In this document: one piece after another, positions 8,080-16,999 of the stretch | Position numbering within the stretch: position 1 is the stretch's first letter | Layout: each line of letters opens with the position of its first letter | Assembly (NCBI GenBank): GCA_938046585.1 | Contig: CALIWR010000024.1 | Coordinates: 1 to 43,800 of the forward strand | DNA from: an uncultured Propionibacteriaceae bacterium | Lineage (GTDB): Bacteria > Actinomycetota > Actinomycetes > Propionibacteriales > Propionibacteriaceae | DNA: 43,800 bases | Direction: 5' to 3' | Notes under the pieces: model-generated | Seen by the model: the letters and a program-made list of their open reading frames with translations, nothing else | Told to the model about the DNA's origin: nothing | Databases searched by the model: none | Made by a program: the position numbers and the translations under genes

Positions 8080-8832
8080 TTATTTCTTCTTGCCCTGGTT
8101 CTTGACAGCCTCAATCGCAGCCTGGGCGGCTTCCGGATCAAGGTAACGTCCGCCCGGGGTGACCGGGCGCAGGTCATCGTCCAGTTCGTACAGCAGCGGG
8201 ATCCCCGTGGGAATATTGAGCCCGGCAATCTCGGCGTCGGAGATCCGGTCCAGGTGCTTAACCAAGGCCCGCAGCGAATTGCCGTGGGCCGCGATCAGCG
8301 TGGTCCGGCCGGCACGCAGATCCGCCACGATCGCGTCGTACCAGTACGGCAGCATCCGCACCACCACATCAGCCAGGCATTCCGTCAGCGGACGGGCCTC
8401 AGGCGGCAGCTCGGCGTAGCGGGCGTCGTGGAACTGAGAGAATTCCCCCTCGGCCGCGATCGGCGGCGGCGGGGTGTCGTACGAACGGCGCCAAAGCATG
8501 AACTGCTCCTCGCCGTACTGCTCAAGGGTCTGGGCCTTGTTCTTGCCCTGCAGATCGCCGTAATGGCGCTCGTTGAGCCGCCAACTACGTCGGACCGGGA
8601 TCCAATGCCGGTCGCAGCCGTCCAAGGCCAGGTAGGCGGTGTGGATGGCCCGCCGCAGCAACGAGGTGTGGACCACATCGGGCAGCAAGTTCTGCTCCCT
8701 CAGCAATTCGGCGCCGCGCTTGGCCTCCGCGACCCCCTTGTCGTTGATGTCGACGTCCACCCAGCCGGTGAACAGGTTTTTGGCGTTCCATTCGCTCTCG
8801 CCATGGCGGAGGAGGATCAGCGTCGATGTCAT
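8080..8832 (-). CDS. gpmA: 2,3-bisphosphoglycerate-dependent phosphoglycerate mutase
   Basis: This 250-aa enzyme interconverts 3- and 2-phosphoglycerate in glycolysis and gluconeogenesis. The phospho-histidine motif RHGESEWN is near residue 9. The NLFTGWVDVDIND, RRSWRLNERHYGDLQG and AAHGNSLRALVKHLD segments of the dPGM family are all present. The C-terminus ends in the basic NQGKKK seen in this family. A TAGGCT hexamer lies six bases before the ATG, so the transcript is probably leaderless. Confidence 0.96.
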   Translation of the reverse strand: MTSTLILLRHGESEWNAKNLFTGWVDVDINDKGVAEAKRGAELLREQNLLPDVVHTSLLRRAIHTAYLALDGCDRHWIPVRRSWRLNERHYGDLQGKNKAQTLEQYGEEQFMLWRRSYDTPPPPIAAEGEFSQFHDARYAELPPEARPLTECLADVVVRMLPYWYDAIVADLRAGRTTLIAAHGNSLRALVKHLDRISDAEIAGLNIPTGIPLLYELDDDLRPVTPGGRYLDPEAAQAAIEAVKNQGKKK

Positions 8833-8838
8833 GGCAGC

Positions 8839-8844
8839 AGCCTA
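8839..8844 (-). promoter_or_regulatory. -10 hexamer of a leaderless promoter (gpmA)
   Basis: On the minus strand TAGGCT lies six bases before the gpmA ATG, with no ribosome-binding site between. Confidence 0.5.
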
Positions 8845-8893
8845 TCGAGGCCGACCCGGTCCAGGTATGGTTTCACTGATTGGCGTCGAATGG

Positions 8894-8899
8894 CAGGAT
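8894..8899 (+). promoter_or_regulatory. Possible -10 hexamer of a leaderless promoter (SDR gene)
   Basis: CAGGAT lies six bases before the ATG at 8906. It deviates from TANNNT at the first base, so it is weaker than the other examples. Confidence 0.3.
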
Positions 8900-8905
8900 C
8901 GACCC

Positions 8906-9646
8906 ATGAGCCGACCGATAGCCGTGGTCACGGGTGCATCGTCAGGGATCGGGGCAGCGACAGCGCGGCTGCTATCGCCAACGTACGAGGTGGTGCTAGC
9001 CGCCCGCCGGAAAGACCGGATCGAGGCCTTGGCCGCCGAGATCGACGGGCGGGCGGTGGCCTGTGACGTCACCGATCCCGAACAGGTGGTGGCTCTGGCG
9101 GCCGCGGCCGGGGATCGGGTGGGGTTGCTGGTGAACAACGCCGGCGGCGCGATCGGCTTGGAACCGGTGGCGCAGGCCGACCTGGATGCCTGGGAGCAGA
9201 TGTACCGCACCAACGTGCTAGGCGCGGCCCGGGTCACCCGGGAACTGCTGCCGGCGCTGCGGGCCGCGTCCGGGACGGTGGTCTTTATCACCAGTGTCGC
9301 CGCCGACGGCCCGTACGAGGGCGGGGCCGGCTACTGCGCAGCGAAGGCCGCGGAACGGATGATCCCGGGCACGATGCGCCTAGAACTGGTCGGAGAACCA
9401 ATCCGGGTCTGTGAGGTGGTGCCGGGCCTGGTCCACACCGAAGAGTTCTCCCTGGTCCGGTTCCACGGTGACGCCGAGAAGGCGGACCAGGTGTACCGCG
9501 GGGTCCCGAAACCGCTAGTGGCCGAGGACATCGCCGAAGTGGTCCGCTGGGTGGCGGCGCTACCCCACCACGTCAACGTGGATCGGGTGGTGGTCCGTCC
9601 GCTGGCCCAGGCCGCCCAGCACAAGCTCCACCGGGTCGAAGACTGA
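8906..9646 (+). CDS. Short-chain dehydrogenase/reductase
   Basis: This 246-aa classical SDR enzyme has a dinucleotide-binding motif TGASSGIG near residue 10. The NNAGG motif, the catalytic Ser in FITSVA, and the Tyr-Lys pair in YCAAKAA are also present. The set fits the group around YdfG and serine 3-dehydrogenase, which oxidise small hydroxy acids, but the substrate cannot be read from the sequence. The start at 8906 places the nucleotide-binding strand at the N-terminus; the open frame upstream overlaps gpmA. It converges on a lipoprotein gene four bases away. Confidence 0.85.
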   Translation: MSRPIAVVTGASSGIGAATARLLSPTYEVVLAARRKDRIEALAAEIDGRAVACDVTDPEQVVALAAAAGDRVGLLVNNAGGAIGLEPVAQADLDAWEQMYRTNVLGAARVTRELLPALRAASGTVVFITSVAADGPYEGGAGYCAAKAAERMIPGTMRLELVGEPIRVCEVVPGLVHTEEFSLVRFHGDAEKADQVYRGVPKPLVAEDIAEVVRWVAALPHHVNVDRVVVRPLAQAAQHKLHRVED

Positions 9647-9650
9647 CCAC

Positions 9651-10295
9651 TCAGATCGGGCAGGAGTCCTCCTGCTCAGTGGTCGAGGCGAACAGTCTCA
9701 GCGCGCCGTCGATCCGTTTCAGGTAGCGGACCCCGACCAGGAAACGCCCGTCGGAGACCTTGCTGCCATCGGCTCGGTGCTCGCTGGTGCCGCGCAAATC
9801 ATCGCAGGTCCGCAGGGCGATCTGTGAGCCGTCGTAGCTGCTGCCCCGGTCGACCACCCATTCCGGCTGCGGCACGTTCCCCCGTACAGTGCGGCCCTCC
9901 CGCTGCTGCGTCGCCAGCTGCATCGCCACATCGGCCTTCATCGGGTCGGCGAGGACAGCCTCCAGCTCCGGGCTTAGGGCCTGCGCACCACCCGACTGGC
10001 TCAGCCGCACATACTCGGCCCGGAACCGCTGGTAGACCCTGACCGCTTCGGCCTCCAGGCTGGCCTGCTGCTGCTGACGGTCGTACGCCTGCTTCGAGCA
10101 GGGGTACGACGCGGACGGGTCACCGGCCGGGGTGCACTGATAGCTCGGGGCCGCGACCTCCGGGGTCTCCTCAGAGACGAACGACGCTTCCGGGGGCGAC
10201 GGCGTCCCCGTGGCGCAGGCTGTCAGCAACGCGGCCATGACGCCCACCACTAACCGGGCCGGCCCGCCTCGCCTGCGTTGCTCTCGGTCACTCAT
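9651..10295 (-). CDS. Putative lipoprotein of unknown function
   Basis: This 214-aa protein has a lipoprotein signal: basic residues 1-14, a hydrophobic stretch and a lipobox LLTAC, so the mature protein should be anchored outside the membrane at the Cys. The mature part contains a glutamine-rich helix (RQQQQASLEAEAV) and a C-terminal domain ending in EDSCPI. I do not recognise the family. A TAGACT hexamer seven bases upstream of the ATG suggests a leaderless transcript. Confidence 0.75.
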   Translation of the reverse strand: MSDREQRRRGGPARLVVGVMAALLTACATGTPSPPEASFVSEETPEVAAPSYQCTPAGDPSASYPCSKQAYDRQQQQASLEAEAVRVYQRFRAEYVRLSQSGGAQALSPELEAVLADPMKADVAMQLATQQREGRTVRGNVPQPEWVVDRGSSYDGSQIALRTCDDLRGTSEHRADGSKVSDGRFLVGVRYLKRIDGALRLFASTTEQEDSCPI

Positions 10296-10302
10296 CCCGC
10301 GC

Positions 10303-10308
10303 AGTCTA
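10303..10308 (-). promoter_or_regulatory. -10 hexamer of a leaderless promoter (lipoprotein)
   Basis: On the minus strand TAGACT lies seven bases before the ATG at 10295. Confidence 0.5.
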
Positions 10309-10373
10309 TCGCCTGCGCCCGAGATCCCTCCGGTACGCGCAACACCTGGGCCGAGCCGAACCGTCCAGCCGGA

Positions 10374-11351
10374 TTACCAGCTATGCGATGGTTTCGGCGC
10401 CCGGGCGCCGTCGACACGTCTGGCCGGGTCGGGAACCCGGTTGATCTGGACCTGCACCCGGGCCACCTCACTCGGACCGGGAACGTCACTGCCGGGCAAC
10501 GCCACCGCGGCTGCCCCCCAGGCCACCCCCAATTCGAGGGCCTCCACCGGCTCCCGCTTCGACGAGACCGCGTCCAGGTAGCCGGCCAGCAGACAGTCAC
10601 CGGCGCCGACGCTGGACTGAGGGGTCCGGACCGCGGCGACCGCATGCACCCACAGGTCAGCCGTGACCAACACTGCCCCGTCGGCGCCGAGGCTGACTAG
10701 GACCGTCGCGATCCCCTGCGCGACTACCTGCTGGGCGGCCTCGACCACATGCCGCAGGGTAGGCAACGGCGCCTCCACCAGTTCGGAGAGTTCCTCATGG
10801 TTGGGTTTGATCAAGTCCGGCTCGGCCTTCAGGGCAGCCACCAGAGCCGGCCCCGAGGTGTCAATCGCCACCTGGGCACCGCGAGCCCGGGCCCGCTCCA
10901 CGAGCTGGGCGTACAGGTCCGGTGGGGCGCTGGGCGGCAACGAGCCGCAGCCCACCACCCAGTCCCCAGTCCGGGCCCGATTCACAGTGACACTAAGGAG
11001 CCGTTCCACCTCCTCACGGCGCAGGTCCGGACCAGGTTCATTGACCTTGGTCGTCGTGCCGTCAGGCTCCACCACTGCCAGATTCACCCGCAGACCACCC
11101 AGGACTCCGACCGCCTGGTGCGGGACCGCCGCCTCCCCCAACAACTGGGTCAGCAGCGCTCCCTCAGGCCCCCCAACCGGCAGCACCGCCACCGTCGGCG
11201 ACCCATTCGCTGCCAGCGCCCGGGAAACGTTGACCCCTTTGCCCCCCGGTTCAATCCGGGTCGAGGTGGCCCGGTTCACGACCCCGTACTGGAGTCGTGG
11301 AACCGTGACCGTACGATCGATGCCTGGATTCGGCGTCAGCGTAACGATCAT
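10374..11351 (-). CDS. 1-phosphofructokinase-like sugar kinase (PfkB family)
   Basis: This 325-aa kinase has the PfkB pattern: TPNPGIDRT at the N-terminus, the GGKGVNVSRALAANG signature, and the C-terminal SVGAGDCLLAGYLDA with the catalytic Asp. These match the 1-phosphofructokinase / tagatose-6-phosphate kinase branch, which phosphorylates fructose 1-phosphate or a related sugar phosphate. No fructose PTS gene is near. It lies 22 bases after the transcarboxylase biotin-carrier gene on the same strand and may be read from that operon. Function as FruK is likely but not certain. Confidence 0.82.
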   Translation of the reverse strand: MIVTLTPNPGIDRTVTVPRLQYGVVNRATSTRIEPGGKGVNVSRALAANGSPTVAVLPVGGPEGALLTQLLGEAAVPHQAVGVLGGLRVNLAVVEPDGTTTKVNEPGPDLRREEVERLLSVTVNRARTGDWVVGCGSLPPSAPPDLYAQLVERARARGAQVAIDTSGPALVAALKAEPDLIKPNHEELSELVEAPLPTLRHVVEAAQQVVAQGIATVLVSLGADGAVLVTADLWVHAVAAVRTPQSSVGAGDCLLAGYLDAVSSKREPVEALELGVAWGAAAVALPGSDVPGPSEVARVQVQINRVPDPARRVDGARAPKPSHSW

Positions 11352-11373
11352 GGGCCGACCGCCCCGGACCGCC

Positions 11374-11736
11374 TCACTGGAACTCGATCAGTCCCTGACC
11401 GCCCTGGACGGCGTCGCCTGGCTGTACCAGGACCCGGCCGACCTTCCCCGCGCCGGGGGCGGTGATTTCCGTCTCCATCTTCATGGCCTCGAGCACCAGC
11501 AGCACCTGGCCGTCGGTGACCTCCTCGCCTTCCTCGACCAGGATCCGAGCGACCGAGCCGGCCAGCGGTGCCACCACCGCGTTGGCCGATGCCGCGGGCG
11601 TCGACGCCGTGGCTGTCACCGCGGAGCCACCGGCTCCGCCACCGATGACGATCGATCCCAGCGTCTTGCGCTCGGGCTCCTCGACCTCCACCTCGATGTC
11701 GTACGGAATCCCGTTGACCGTAACTTTCAGCTTCAT
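11374..11736 (-). CDS. Transcarboxylase 1.3S biotin carboxyl carrier subunit
   Basis: This 120-aa biotin carrier has the same plan as the classical 1.3S subunit of propionibacterial transcarboxylase. It begins MKLKVTVNG, has an Ala/Gly-rich linker to about residue 53, then the biotinyl domain with AMKM, where Lys86 should carry biotin. It ends in DAVQGGQGLIEF. It shuttles the carboxyl group from methylmalonyl-CoA on the 12S core to pyruvate on the 5S subunit. An AGAGGA ribosome site lies before the ATG. It is the last gene of the transcarboxylase set. Confidence 0.95.
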   Translation of the reverse strand: MKLKVTVNGIPYDIEVEVEEPERKTLGSIVIGGGAGGSAVTATASTPAASANAVVAPLAGSVARILVEEGEEVTDGQVLLVLEAMKMETEITAPGAGKVGRVLVQPGDAVQGGQGLIEFQ

Positions 11737-11744
11737 GAGTTCCT

Positions 11745-12008
11745 CTATCGCAGGTGGATCGGCGCGTTGTTCTGCTGGCTACGGCGAGTCGCCGCCTGCC
11801 AGGCGGTGCTGGGCTCAAACTGCGGGGTACGTCTGCGCGGCCGGTTCCCCAAGTAGGCGGACACGGCAGCAGCAATCGCCACCATGGTGTCCTCCGGGAC
11901 ATCGGCCGCCTGCAGCAGCCGCAGGCTTTTGATCTCGGTCTCCAGGGAGTCGATGCGCTTAGTCAACCCCCGGACCAATTCCAGCAGGTCAGCGTTCTGG
12001 TCGCTCAT
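11745..12008 (-). CDS. Small protein of the transcarboxylase operon
   Basis: This 87-aa protein starts with a predicted coiled coil (about residues 6-33). A segment PEDTMVAIAAAVSAYLG and a basic tail, RPRRR, follow. The middle segment resembles a motif found in accessory (gamma/delta/epsilon-type) subunits of biotin-dependent decarboxylases. It could therefore help assemble or stabilise the complex, but this is inference. It sits eight bases from each neighbour, between the 12S and 1.3S genes, with a GGAGGAG ribosome site. Confidence 0.82.
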   Translation of the reverse strand: MSDQNADLLELVRGLTKRIDSLETEIKSLRLLQAADVPEDTMVAIAAAVSAYLGNRPRRRTPQFEPSTAWQAATRRSQQNNAPIHLR

Positions 12009-12016
12009 CGCTCCTC

Positions 12017-13597
12017 CTACGTCGGGCTGAGGCCGTGCTTCTTGGCCGGCCGCAGCTCACGCTTGTTGATCAGTAGGGCCAGCGCCATCGCGACCTTGCG
12101 CCGGGTGTCAGCCGGATCAATGATGTCGTCCACGAGCCCCCGGGCCGCCGCAACGAACGGAGTGGCGAAGGTCTCGCGGTACTCCTCCACCATCTCGAGC
12201 CGGCGAGCCTCGGGATCATCAGCCGAGTCAATCTCCTTCTTGAAGACCACCGCGGCCGCGCCCTCGGCACCCATCACCGCGATCTCCGCAGTCGGCCAGG
12301 CGAAGACCTGGTCAGCGCCCAGGTCCTTAGAACACATCGCCAGGTAGGCACCGCCATACGCCTTACGCAGCACCACGGTGATCTTCGGGACCGTCGCCGC
12401 CGAGTACGCGTACAGCATCTTCGCGCCATGACGGATGATGCCGCCGTGCTCCTGGGCCACGCCCGGCAGGAAGCCCGGCACATCCACCAGGGTCACCAGC
12501 GGGATGTTGAAGGCGTTGCAGAAGCGGATGAACTGCGACCCCTTGTCGGAGGCGTTGATGTCCAGCACACCGGCCATCACATTCGGCTGGTTCGCGATGA
12601 TCCCGACCGTACGGCCGGTGATCCGGGCAAAGCCGACCACGATGTTCATCGCGTAGCCGGCCTGGACCTCCAGGAAATCGGCATGGTCGACCAGGCGGGC
12701 GATGACTTCGCGCACGTCATAACCCTTAGTACCTTCCGGCGGCACGATATCGGCCAATTCCGGATTGGGCTCGACAAACGGATCCGGATCGACGATCGGC
12801 GGATCCTCGGTGTTGTTCTGCGGCAGGAAACTCAGCAGCTTCTGGGCGATCAGGATCGCCTGCTCGTCGTTGTCCGCCACGAAATGGTTGACCCCGGAAA
12901 TCCCCATATGGGCATCGGCGCCACCGAGCGCCTCAGCAGTCACCTTCTCCTTCGTCACCTGCTCGATCACATTCGGACCGGTGATGAACATCTGAGACTG
13001 CCGGGTCTGGATGATGAAATCCGTCAACGCCGGCGAATACGAGGCACCGCCCGCGCAAGGCCCGGCGATGATCGAGATCTGCGGTACCGCCCCTGACAGG
13101 CGCACATTGGAGTAGAACACCTGCCCGTACCCGGACAGCGAGTCGATCCCCTCCTGGACCCGAGCGCCGCCGGAATCATTGATGAAGATGAACGGGGTGC
13201 CGCAGGTCAGTGCGGCCTCCATCATCTCGACGACCTTCTTGGAATGGGTCTCCCCGGCCGAACCACCGACCACAGTGAAGTCCTGGCTGGCAACGTGGAC
13301 CGGCCGGCCCAGCACCGCACCGGAGCCAGTCACCACACCGTCGGCGGGCATGTCGGCCTTGTCCATCCCGAAGGTAACGGTCCGGTTCTTACGGAACAGC
13401 CCGATCTCCTGGAAGGTGCCCTCGTCGAGCAGGGCGTCGAGCCGCTCCCGGGCGGTCATCTTGCCCTGCTCATGCTGCTTCGCGATCCGCTTCTCACCGC
13501 CGCCGGCTCGGGTCCGAACCCGGGCCTCGTGCACCGCCTCGATACGCTGCGCCATCGTCTTGGCGCCGGTCTTCTTCTTCGCAGCCATTGCAGTCAT
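12017..13597 (-). CDS. mmdA: Methylmalonyl-CoA carboxyltransferase 12S subunit
   Basis: This 526-aa carboxyltransferase of the acyl-CoA carboxylase beta family forms the hexameric core of transcarboxylase. It moves CO2 from methylmalonyl-CoA to biotin, releasing propionyl-CoA. Visible family segments are INDSGGARVQEGIDSL, IIAGPCAGGASYSPALTDF, NQPNVMAGVLDINASDK, LVDVPGFLPG and RKAYGGAYLAM. The ATG overlaps the stop of the 5S gene (ATGA) and follows GGAAAGGG, so the two are translationally coupled. Methylmalonyl rather than propionyl specificity is inferred from the 5S and 1.3S partners. Confidence 0.95.
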   Translation of the reverse strand: MTAMAAKKKTGAKTMAQRIEAVHEARVRTRAGGGEKRIAKQHEQGKMTARERLDALLDEGTFQEIGLFRKNRTVTFGMDKADMPADGVVTGSGAVLGRPVHVASQDFTVVGGSAGETHSKKVVEMMEAALTCGTPFIFINDSGGARVQEGIDSLSGYGQVFYSNVRLSGAVPQISIIAGPCAGGASYSPALTDFIIQTRQSQMFITGPNVIEQVTKEKVTAEALGGADAHMGISGVNHFVADNDEQAILIAQKLLSFLPQNNTEDPPIVDPDPFVEPNPELADIVPPEGTKGYDVREVIARLVDHADFLEVQAGYAMNIVVGFARITGRTVGIIANQPNVMAGVLDINASDKGSQFIRFCNAFNIPLVTLVDVPGFLPGVAQEHGGIIRHGAKMLYAYSAATVPKITVVLRKAYGGAYLAMCSKDLGADQVFAWPTAEIAVMGAEGAAAVVFKKEIDSADDPEARRLEMVEEYRETFATPFVAAARGLVDDIIDPADTRRKVAMALALLINKRELRPAKKHGLSPT

Positions 13598-15087
13598 GCC
13601 CTTTCCACGACGACGCTGTGCTCGCGGCCACCCAGCGAGACCCGATACGTGATCGGCCCGGTCACCGCCTGCGAGGCACCCGCCGCCGACTCCTTCTCCC
13701 TGGCCAGCTGCTCGGCAGTCTTCCCGACGTTCTTCGGCCCCTCCTCACGAGTCTTAAAGAAGCCCGGCGCAACACCGGGGAACATCGCGTAGGTAAGGAC
13801 GTCCTCATCGCTGCCATCGCTGCCTTCCAAGGCCTTGGCCTCGGCAACCAGCTTGTCCCATTCCGGCTCCAACAGGTCGGCCGGACGGACCGTGATCGGC
13901 TCCTTCTTGGTCTGGGCGGCGGCCTTCTCAATCACCTTCTGGTCGCGCTCACCCATGCACTCGCCGTAGTAGCCGAGCATCAGATCGGCGAATTCTCCGG
14001 TCAGAACCTGATACTCCCCCATCAAAACGTTGAACACCGCCTGAGTGCCAACGATCTGGCTGGAGGGAGTAACCAGCGGCGGATGACCAGCAGCGGCCTT
14101 CACCTTCGGCACCTCGGCCATCACCTCGTTGATCCGGTCACCGGCGCCCTGCTGCCTCAGCTGAGACTCCATATTGCTCAACATCCCACCCGGGATCTGG
14201 CTGGAGAAGATGTTGGTGTCGACCAGGGTGGCCGACTCGAAGGCCGCGTACTTCGGGCGGATCGCGGCGAAATGGTCCCGGATCCGCTGCAAAGCCGCCA
14301 CGTCCAGGTCCGTGGTGTAGTCGGTACCTTCCAACATCGCCACCAGCGACTCGGTCGGGTTGTGCCCCGGTCCCAGCGACATCGATGAAATCGACGTGTC
14401 AACCACGTCCGCACCGGCCTCGATCGCCTTCATCAGCGAGACCAGGGTGACCCCGGTCGTGGAATGGCAGTGGACGTTAATCTGGACGTCGCCGTACGTG
14501 TCCTTGATGCCCTTGACGATGTCGTACGCCGGCTGCGGCTGCAGCAGGGCGGCCATGTCCTTGAGGGCGATCGACTCCGCACCCATGTCTAGCAGCTGCC
14601 CGGCAAGCTTGATGTAGCCCTCGGTGGTATGAACCGGGGAGATCGTGTAGCAGATCGTGCCCTGGGCGTGCTTGCCGACCTTCTTCACCGCCCGCATCGC
14701 CCGCTCGAGGTTGCGCGGATCGTTCAGCGCATCGAAGACCCGGAAGACATCCATGCCGTTCTCGGCGGACTTCTCGACGAACCTGTCGACCACCGTGTCC
14801 TCGTAGTGGCGGTAGCCCAGGAGGTTCTGCCCACGCAGCAGCATCTGCAGCCGCGAATTCGGCATCAACTTCCGGAAGGTCCGCAACCGCTCCCACGGGT
14901 CCTCGTTCAGGAAGCGGATACAGGCGTCGTAGGTGGCGCCACCCCAGCACTCGACGCTCCAGAAGCCGGCCTGGTCGATGTCGGCACACGCATCAACCAT
15001 GTCCTCGAGGGCCATCCGGGTGGCCATCAGCGACTGGTGAGCGTCCCGGAGCGCAACCTCAGTCACGCCAATCTTTCGGGGAGTCAT
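13594..15087 (-). CDS. Transcarboxylase 5S subunit (pyruvate carboxyltransferase)
   Basis: This 497-aa TIM-barrel enzyme resembles the carboxyltransferase domain of pyruvate carboxylase and oxaloacetate decarboxylase alpha. It accepts CO2 from biotin and makes oxaloacetate from pyruvate. Metal ligands are visible in RDAHQS near residue 14 and in VHCHSTTG. The lysine in ESIALKDMA is the one that is carbamylated in the family. The PYC_OADA C-terminal half follows. A GAAAGGATG ribosome site precedes the ATG. It is the first gene of the 5S-12S-small protein-1.3S operon and lies 85 bases after malic enzyme. Confidence 0.95.
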   Translation of the reverse strand: MTPRKIGVTEVALRDAHQSLMATRMALEDMVDACADIDQAGFWSVECWGGATYDACIRFLNEDPWERLRTFRKLMPNSRLQMLLRGQNLLGYRHYEDTVVDRFVEKSAENGMDVFRVFDALNDPRNLERAMRAVKKVGKHAQGTICYTISPVHTTEGYIKLAGQLLDMGAESIALKDMAALLQPQPAYDIVKGIKDTYGDVQINVHCHSTTGVTLVSLMKAIEAGADVVDTSISSMSLGPGHNPTESLVAMLEGTDYTTDLDVAALQRIRDHFAAIRPKYAAFESATLVDTNIFSSQIPGGMLSNMESQLRQQGAGDRINEVMAEVPKVKAAAGHPPLVTPSSQIVGTQAVFNVLMGEYQVLTGEFADLMLGYYGECMGERDQKVIEKAAAQTKKEPITVRPADLLEPEWDKLVAEAKALEGSDGSDEDVLTYAMFPGVAPGFFKTREEGPKNVGKTAEQLAREKESAAGASQAVTGPITYRVSLGGREHSVVVERA

Positions 15088-15172
15088 GGGTTCATCCTTT
15101 CAGATCTGCTCGCGCCGCGTGCGCGCGGGGTGGAATTGGTCGGGCCCTGCTGCGTGGGTCCGGTCGGGGGTA

Positions 15173-16894
15173 TCAGTCCAGATCATCGTGGGGATCGACG
15201 ATCCGCAACTCGGGGTACTGCGGCTTCCACATCCGCTCGTAGATGTCCTGGACCGGGTTGGTCATCGTCCGCCGAGCTAGCCCCTGCCGCTCGGCCTGCT
15301 CGGCGACCTTGCGGGCGACCGTGGCCGCCACCAGCCGCAGGTCACTCATGGTGGGCAACAACGACGCCCCCGGCTGGTGCTCGTTGATCAGCCCGGCCAA
15401 GGCCTTAGCCGCGGCGAAGATCATCTGCGGCGACACCCGACGAGCCTGCGAGACCGCCACCCCGAGTCCGAGCCCGGGGAAAATCAAGGCATTGTTGGCC
15501 TGGGCAATGGTGTGGTGGATATCGCCGCGACGTACCGGTGAGAACGGGCTGCCGGTGGCGATCAGCGCCTGACCATCAGTCCATTCCAGCAGATCGGCGG
15601 GTTTCGCCTCGCAGCGATCAGTCGGATTGGACAACGGCATGATCACCGGCCGCTCACAGTAGCCCGCCATCTCCCGCACGATCTCCTCTGTGAAAGCGCC
15701 GCTACGGGCGGAGGTCCCGATCAAGATCGTGGGCCGGGCCTGCCGTACCACCTCCAGCAGGGTGATCCGATCGGGATCAGCCACCTCCCACTGGTCAACC
15801 TCGGCGCGGGTACGAGCGTAGCGGCGCTGGAAGTCTCGGACCCCCTCGCTGTCCTCGACAATCAAGCCGCGGCTGTTGAAGGCATAGAAATCCCCGGCAG
15901 AGTGCCCCTCAGCCGCCAGCGCGTCCTGGATCATGTCAGCGATCCCGACCCCGGCCGAGCCGGCGCCGTAGATCAAAAACCGGTGCTGATTCAGCGCCAC
16001 CCCAGTCCGCCGGACCGCGGCGATCACGGCCGCCAACACCACCGCCGCAGTGCCCTGGATGTCATCGTTGAAGGTACAGATCTGGTCGCTGTAGCGGTTC
16101 AGGATCCGGTGGGCGTTCTCGACCCCAAAGTCTTCCCAGTGAATCAGCGCGGTCGGGAACAGCCGGGTGACCACCTCGACGAAACGGTCCAGGAAGGCGT
16201 CGTACCGCTCGCCGCGGACCCGGGCATGCCGCTCGCCCAGATAGCGGTCGCTGTGGAGCAGGCCGAGATGATCGGTACCCACATCCAGCACCACCGGGAT
16301 CGCCCGCTCCGGGTGGATCCCGGCAGCCGCGGTGTACAAACCCAGCTTGCCGATCGCGATCTGGATCCCGCCGATTCCCTGATCACCGATGCCTAAGATC
16401 CCCTCGGAATCGGTCACCACCACCAGGTCGACCTCCCCGGGAGGAATCTGATAGTTAAGTAGGGCGGCCTCGATGTTCTCGGGATGGTCGATCGACAAGA
16501 ACACCCCGCGGGTGCCGACATATTCGTGGCTGAAGCGTTGGATCGCCTCCCCAATGGTCGGGGTGTAGACGATCGGTAACATCTCCTCCAGATGCTCGCT
16601 CAGCAGCCGGTAATAGAGCACCTGGTTACGCTCGCGTAACTGTGACAGGTAGATGAACTTCGACAGCGGCGAAGGCGAACGGCTGAACTGGTCGTACGTT
16701 CGGGTGACCTGATCCTCGATCGTGGTGACCCGGTGCGGCAGCAGCCCGGCGATCTCCAGCTGTTCCCGCTCGGCCGGAGTGAAAGCGGTTCCCCGGTTCG
16801 AGACCGGATTAGTCATCACCAGACGTCCGCGGATGCCGACCTCGAGCACAGCCTTACGGGAGCTGGTGTCTAGCCGGAACCCGGATTGGCGCAT
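15173..16894 (-). CDS. NAD(P)-dependent malic enzyme (long form)
   Basis: This 573-aa enzyme decarboxylates malate to pyruvate, reducing NAD or NADP. Signatures include YTPTIGEAIQRFSHEY, VVVTDSEGILGIGDQGIGG, IHWEDFGVENAHRIL and CTFNDDIQGTAAV, the long-form malic enzyme pattern. I chose the ATG at 16894 because AGGGGGAA lies five bases upstream; an in-frame ATG at 16909 would add five residues. It stands directly upstream of the transcarboxylase operon, 85 bases away. That is sensible because malate, pyruvate and oxaloacetate are all nodes of the propionate cycle. NAD preference is likely but not provable here. Confidence 0.93.
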   Translation of the reverse strand: MRQSGFRLDTSSRKAVLEVGIRGRLVMTNPVSNRGTAFTPAEREQLEIAGLLPHRVTTIEDQVTRTYDQFSRSPSPLSKFIYLSQLRERNQVLYYRLLSEHLEEMLPIVYTPTIGEAIQRFSHEYVGTRGVFLSIDHPENIEAALLNYQIPPGEVDLVVVTDSEGILGIGDQGIGGIQIAIGKLGLYTAAAGIHPERAIPVVLDVGTDHLGLLHSDRYLGERHARVRGERYDAFLDRFVEVVTRLFPTALIHWEDFGVENAHRILNRYSDQICTFNDDIQGTAAVVLAAVIAAVRRTGVALNQHRFLIYGAGSAGVGIADMIQDALAAEGHSAGDFYAFNSRGLIVEDSEGVRDFQRRYARTRAEVDQWEVADPDRITLLEVVRQARPTILIGTSARSGAFTEEIVREMAGYCERPVIMPLSNPTDRCEAKPADLLEWTDGQALIATGSPFSPVRRGDIHHTIAQANNALIFPGLGLGVAVSQARRVSPQMIFAAAKALAGLINEHQPGASLLPTMSDLRLVAATVARKVAEQAERQGLARRTMTNPVQDIYERMWKPQYPELRIVDPHDDLD

Positions 16895-16964
16895 AGCGTT
16901 CCCCCTCATGGCGCGGCCGGGTCCGACCCCGGCGAACCTGCACCTGCCAACCTACAAGCCGCAG

Positions 16965-16987
16965 CCGTCCGAGGACGAGTCGGACGG
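16965..16987 (-). terminator. Hairpin after the sugar isomerase gene
   Basis: CCGTCCGA and TCGGACGG form a perfect 8-bp stem with a 7-base loop, 12 bases past the stop codon of the isomerase gene. No clear T-run follows, as is common in high-GC actinobacteria. Confidence 0.5.
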
Positions 16988-16999
16988 TCCGCCGTGACC

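Noticed and set aside
8639..8905. Upstream extension of the SDR frame
   Set aside because: It lies antisense to gpmA, and the Rossmann motif begins right after the ATG at 8906.
13588..14388. Plus-strand open frame opposite the 5S transcarboxylase gene
   Set aside because: Antisense shadow in high-GC DNA; the 5S gene explains the conservation and has the ribosome site.
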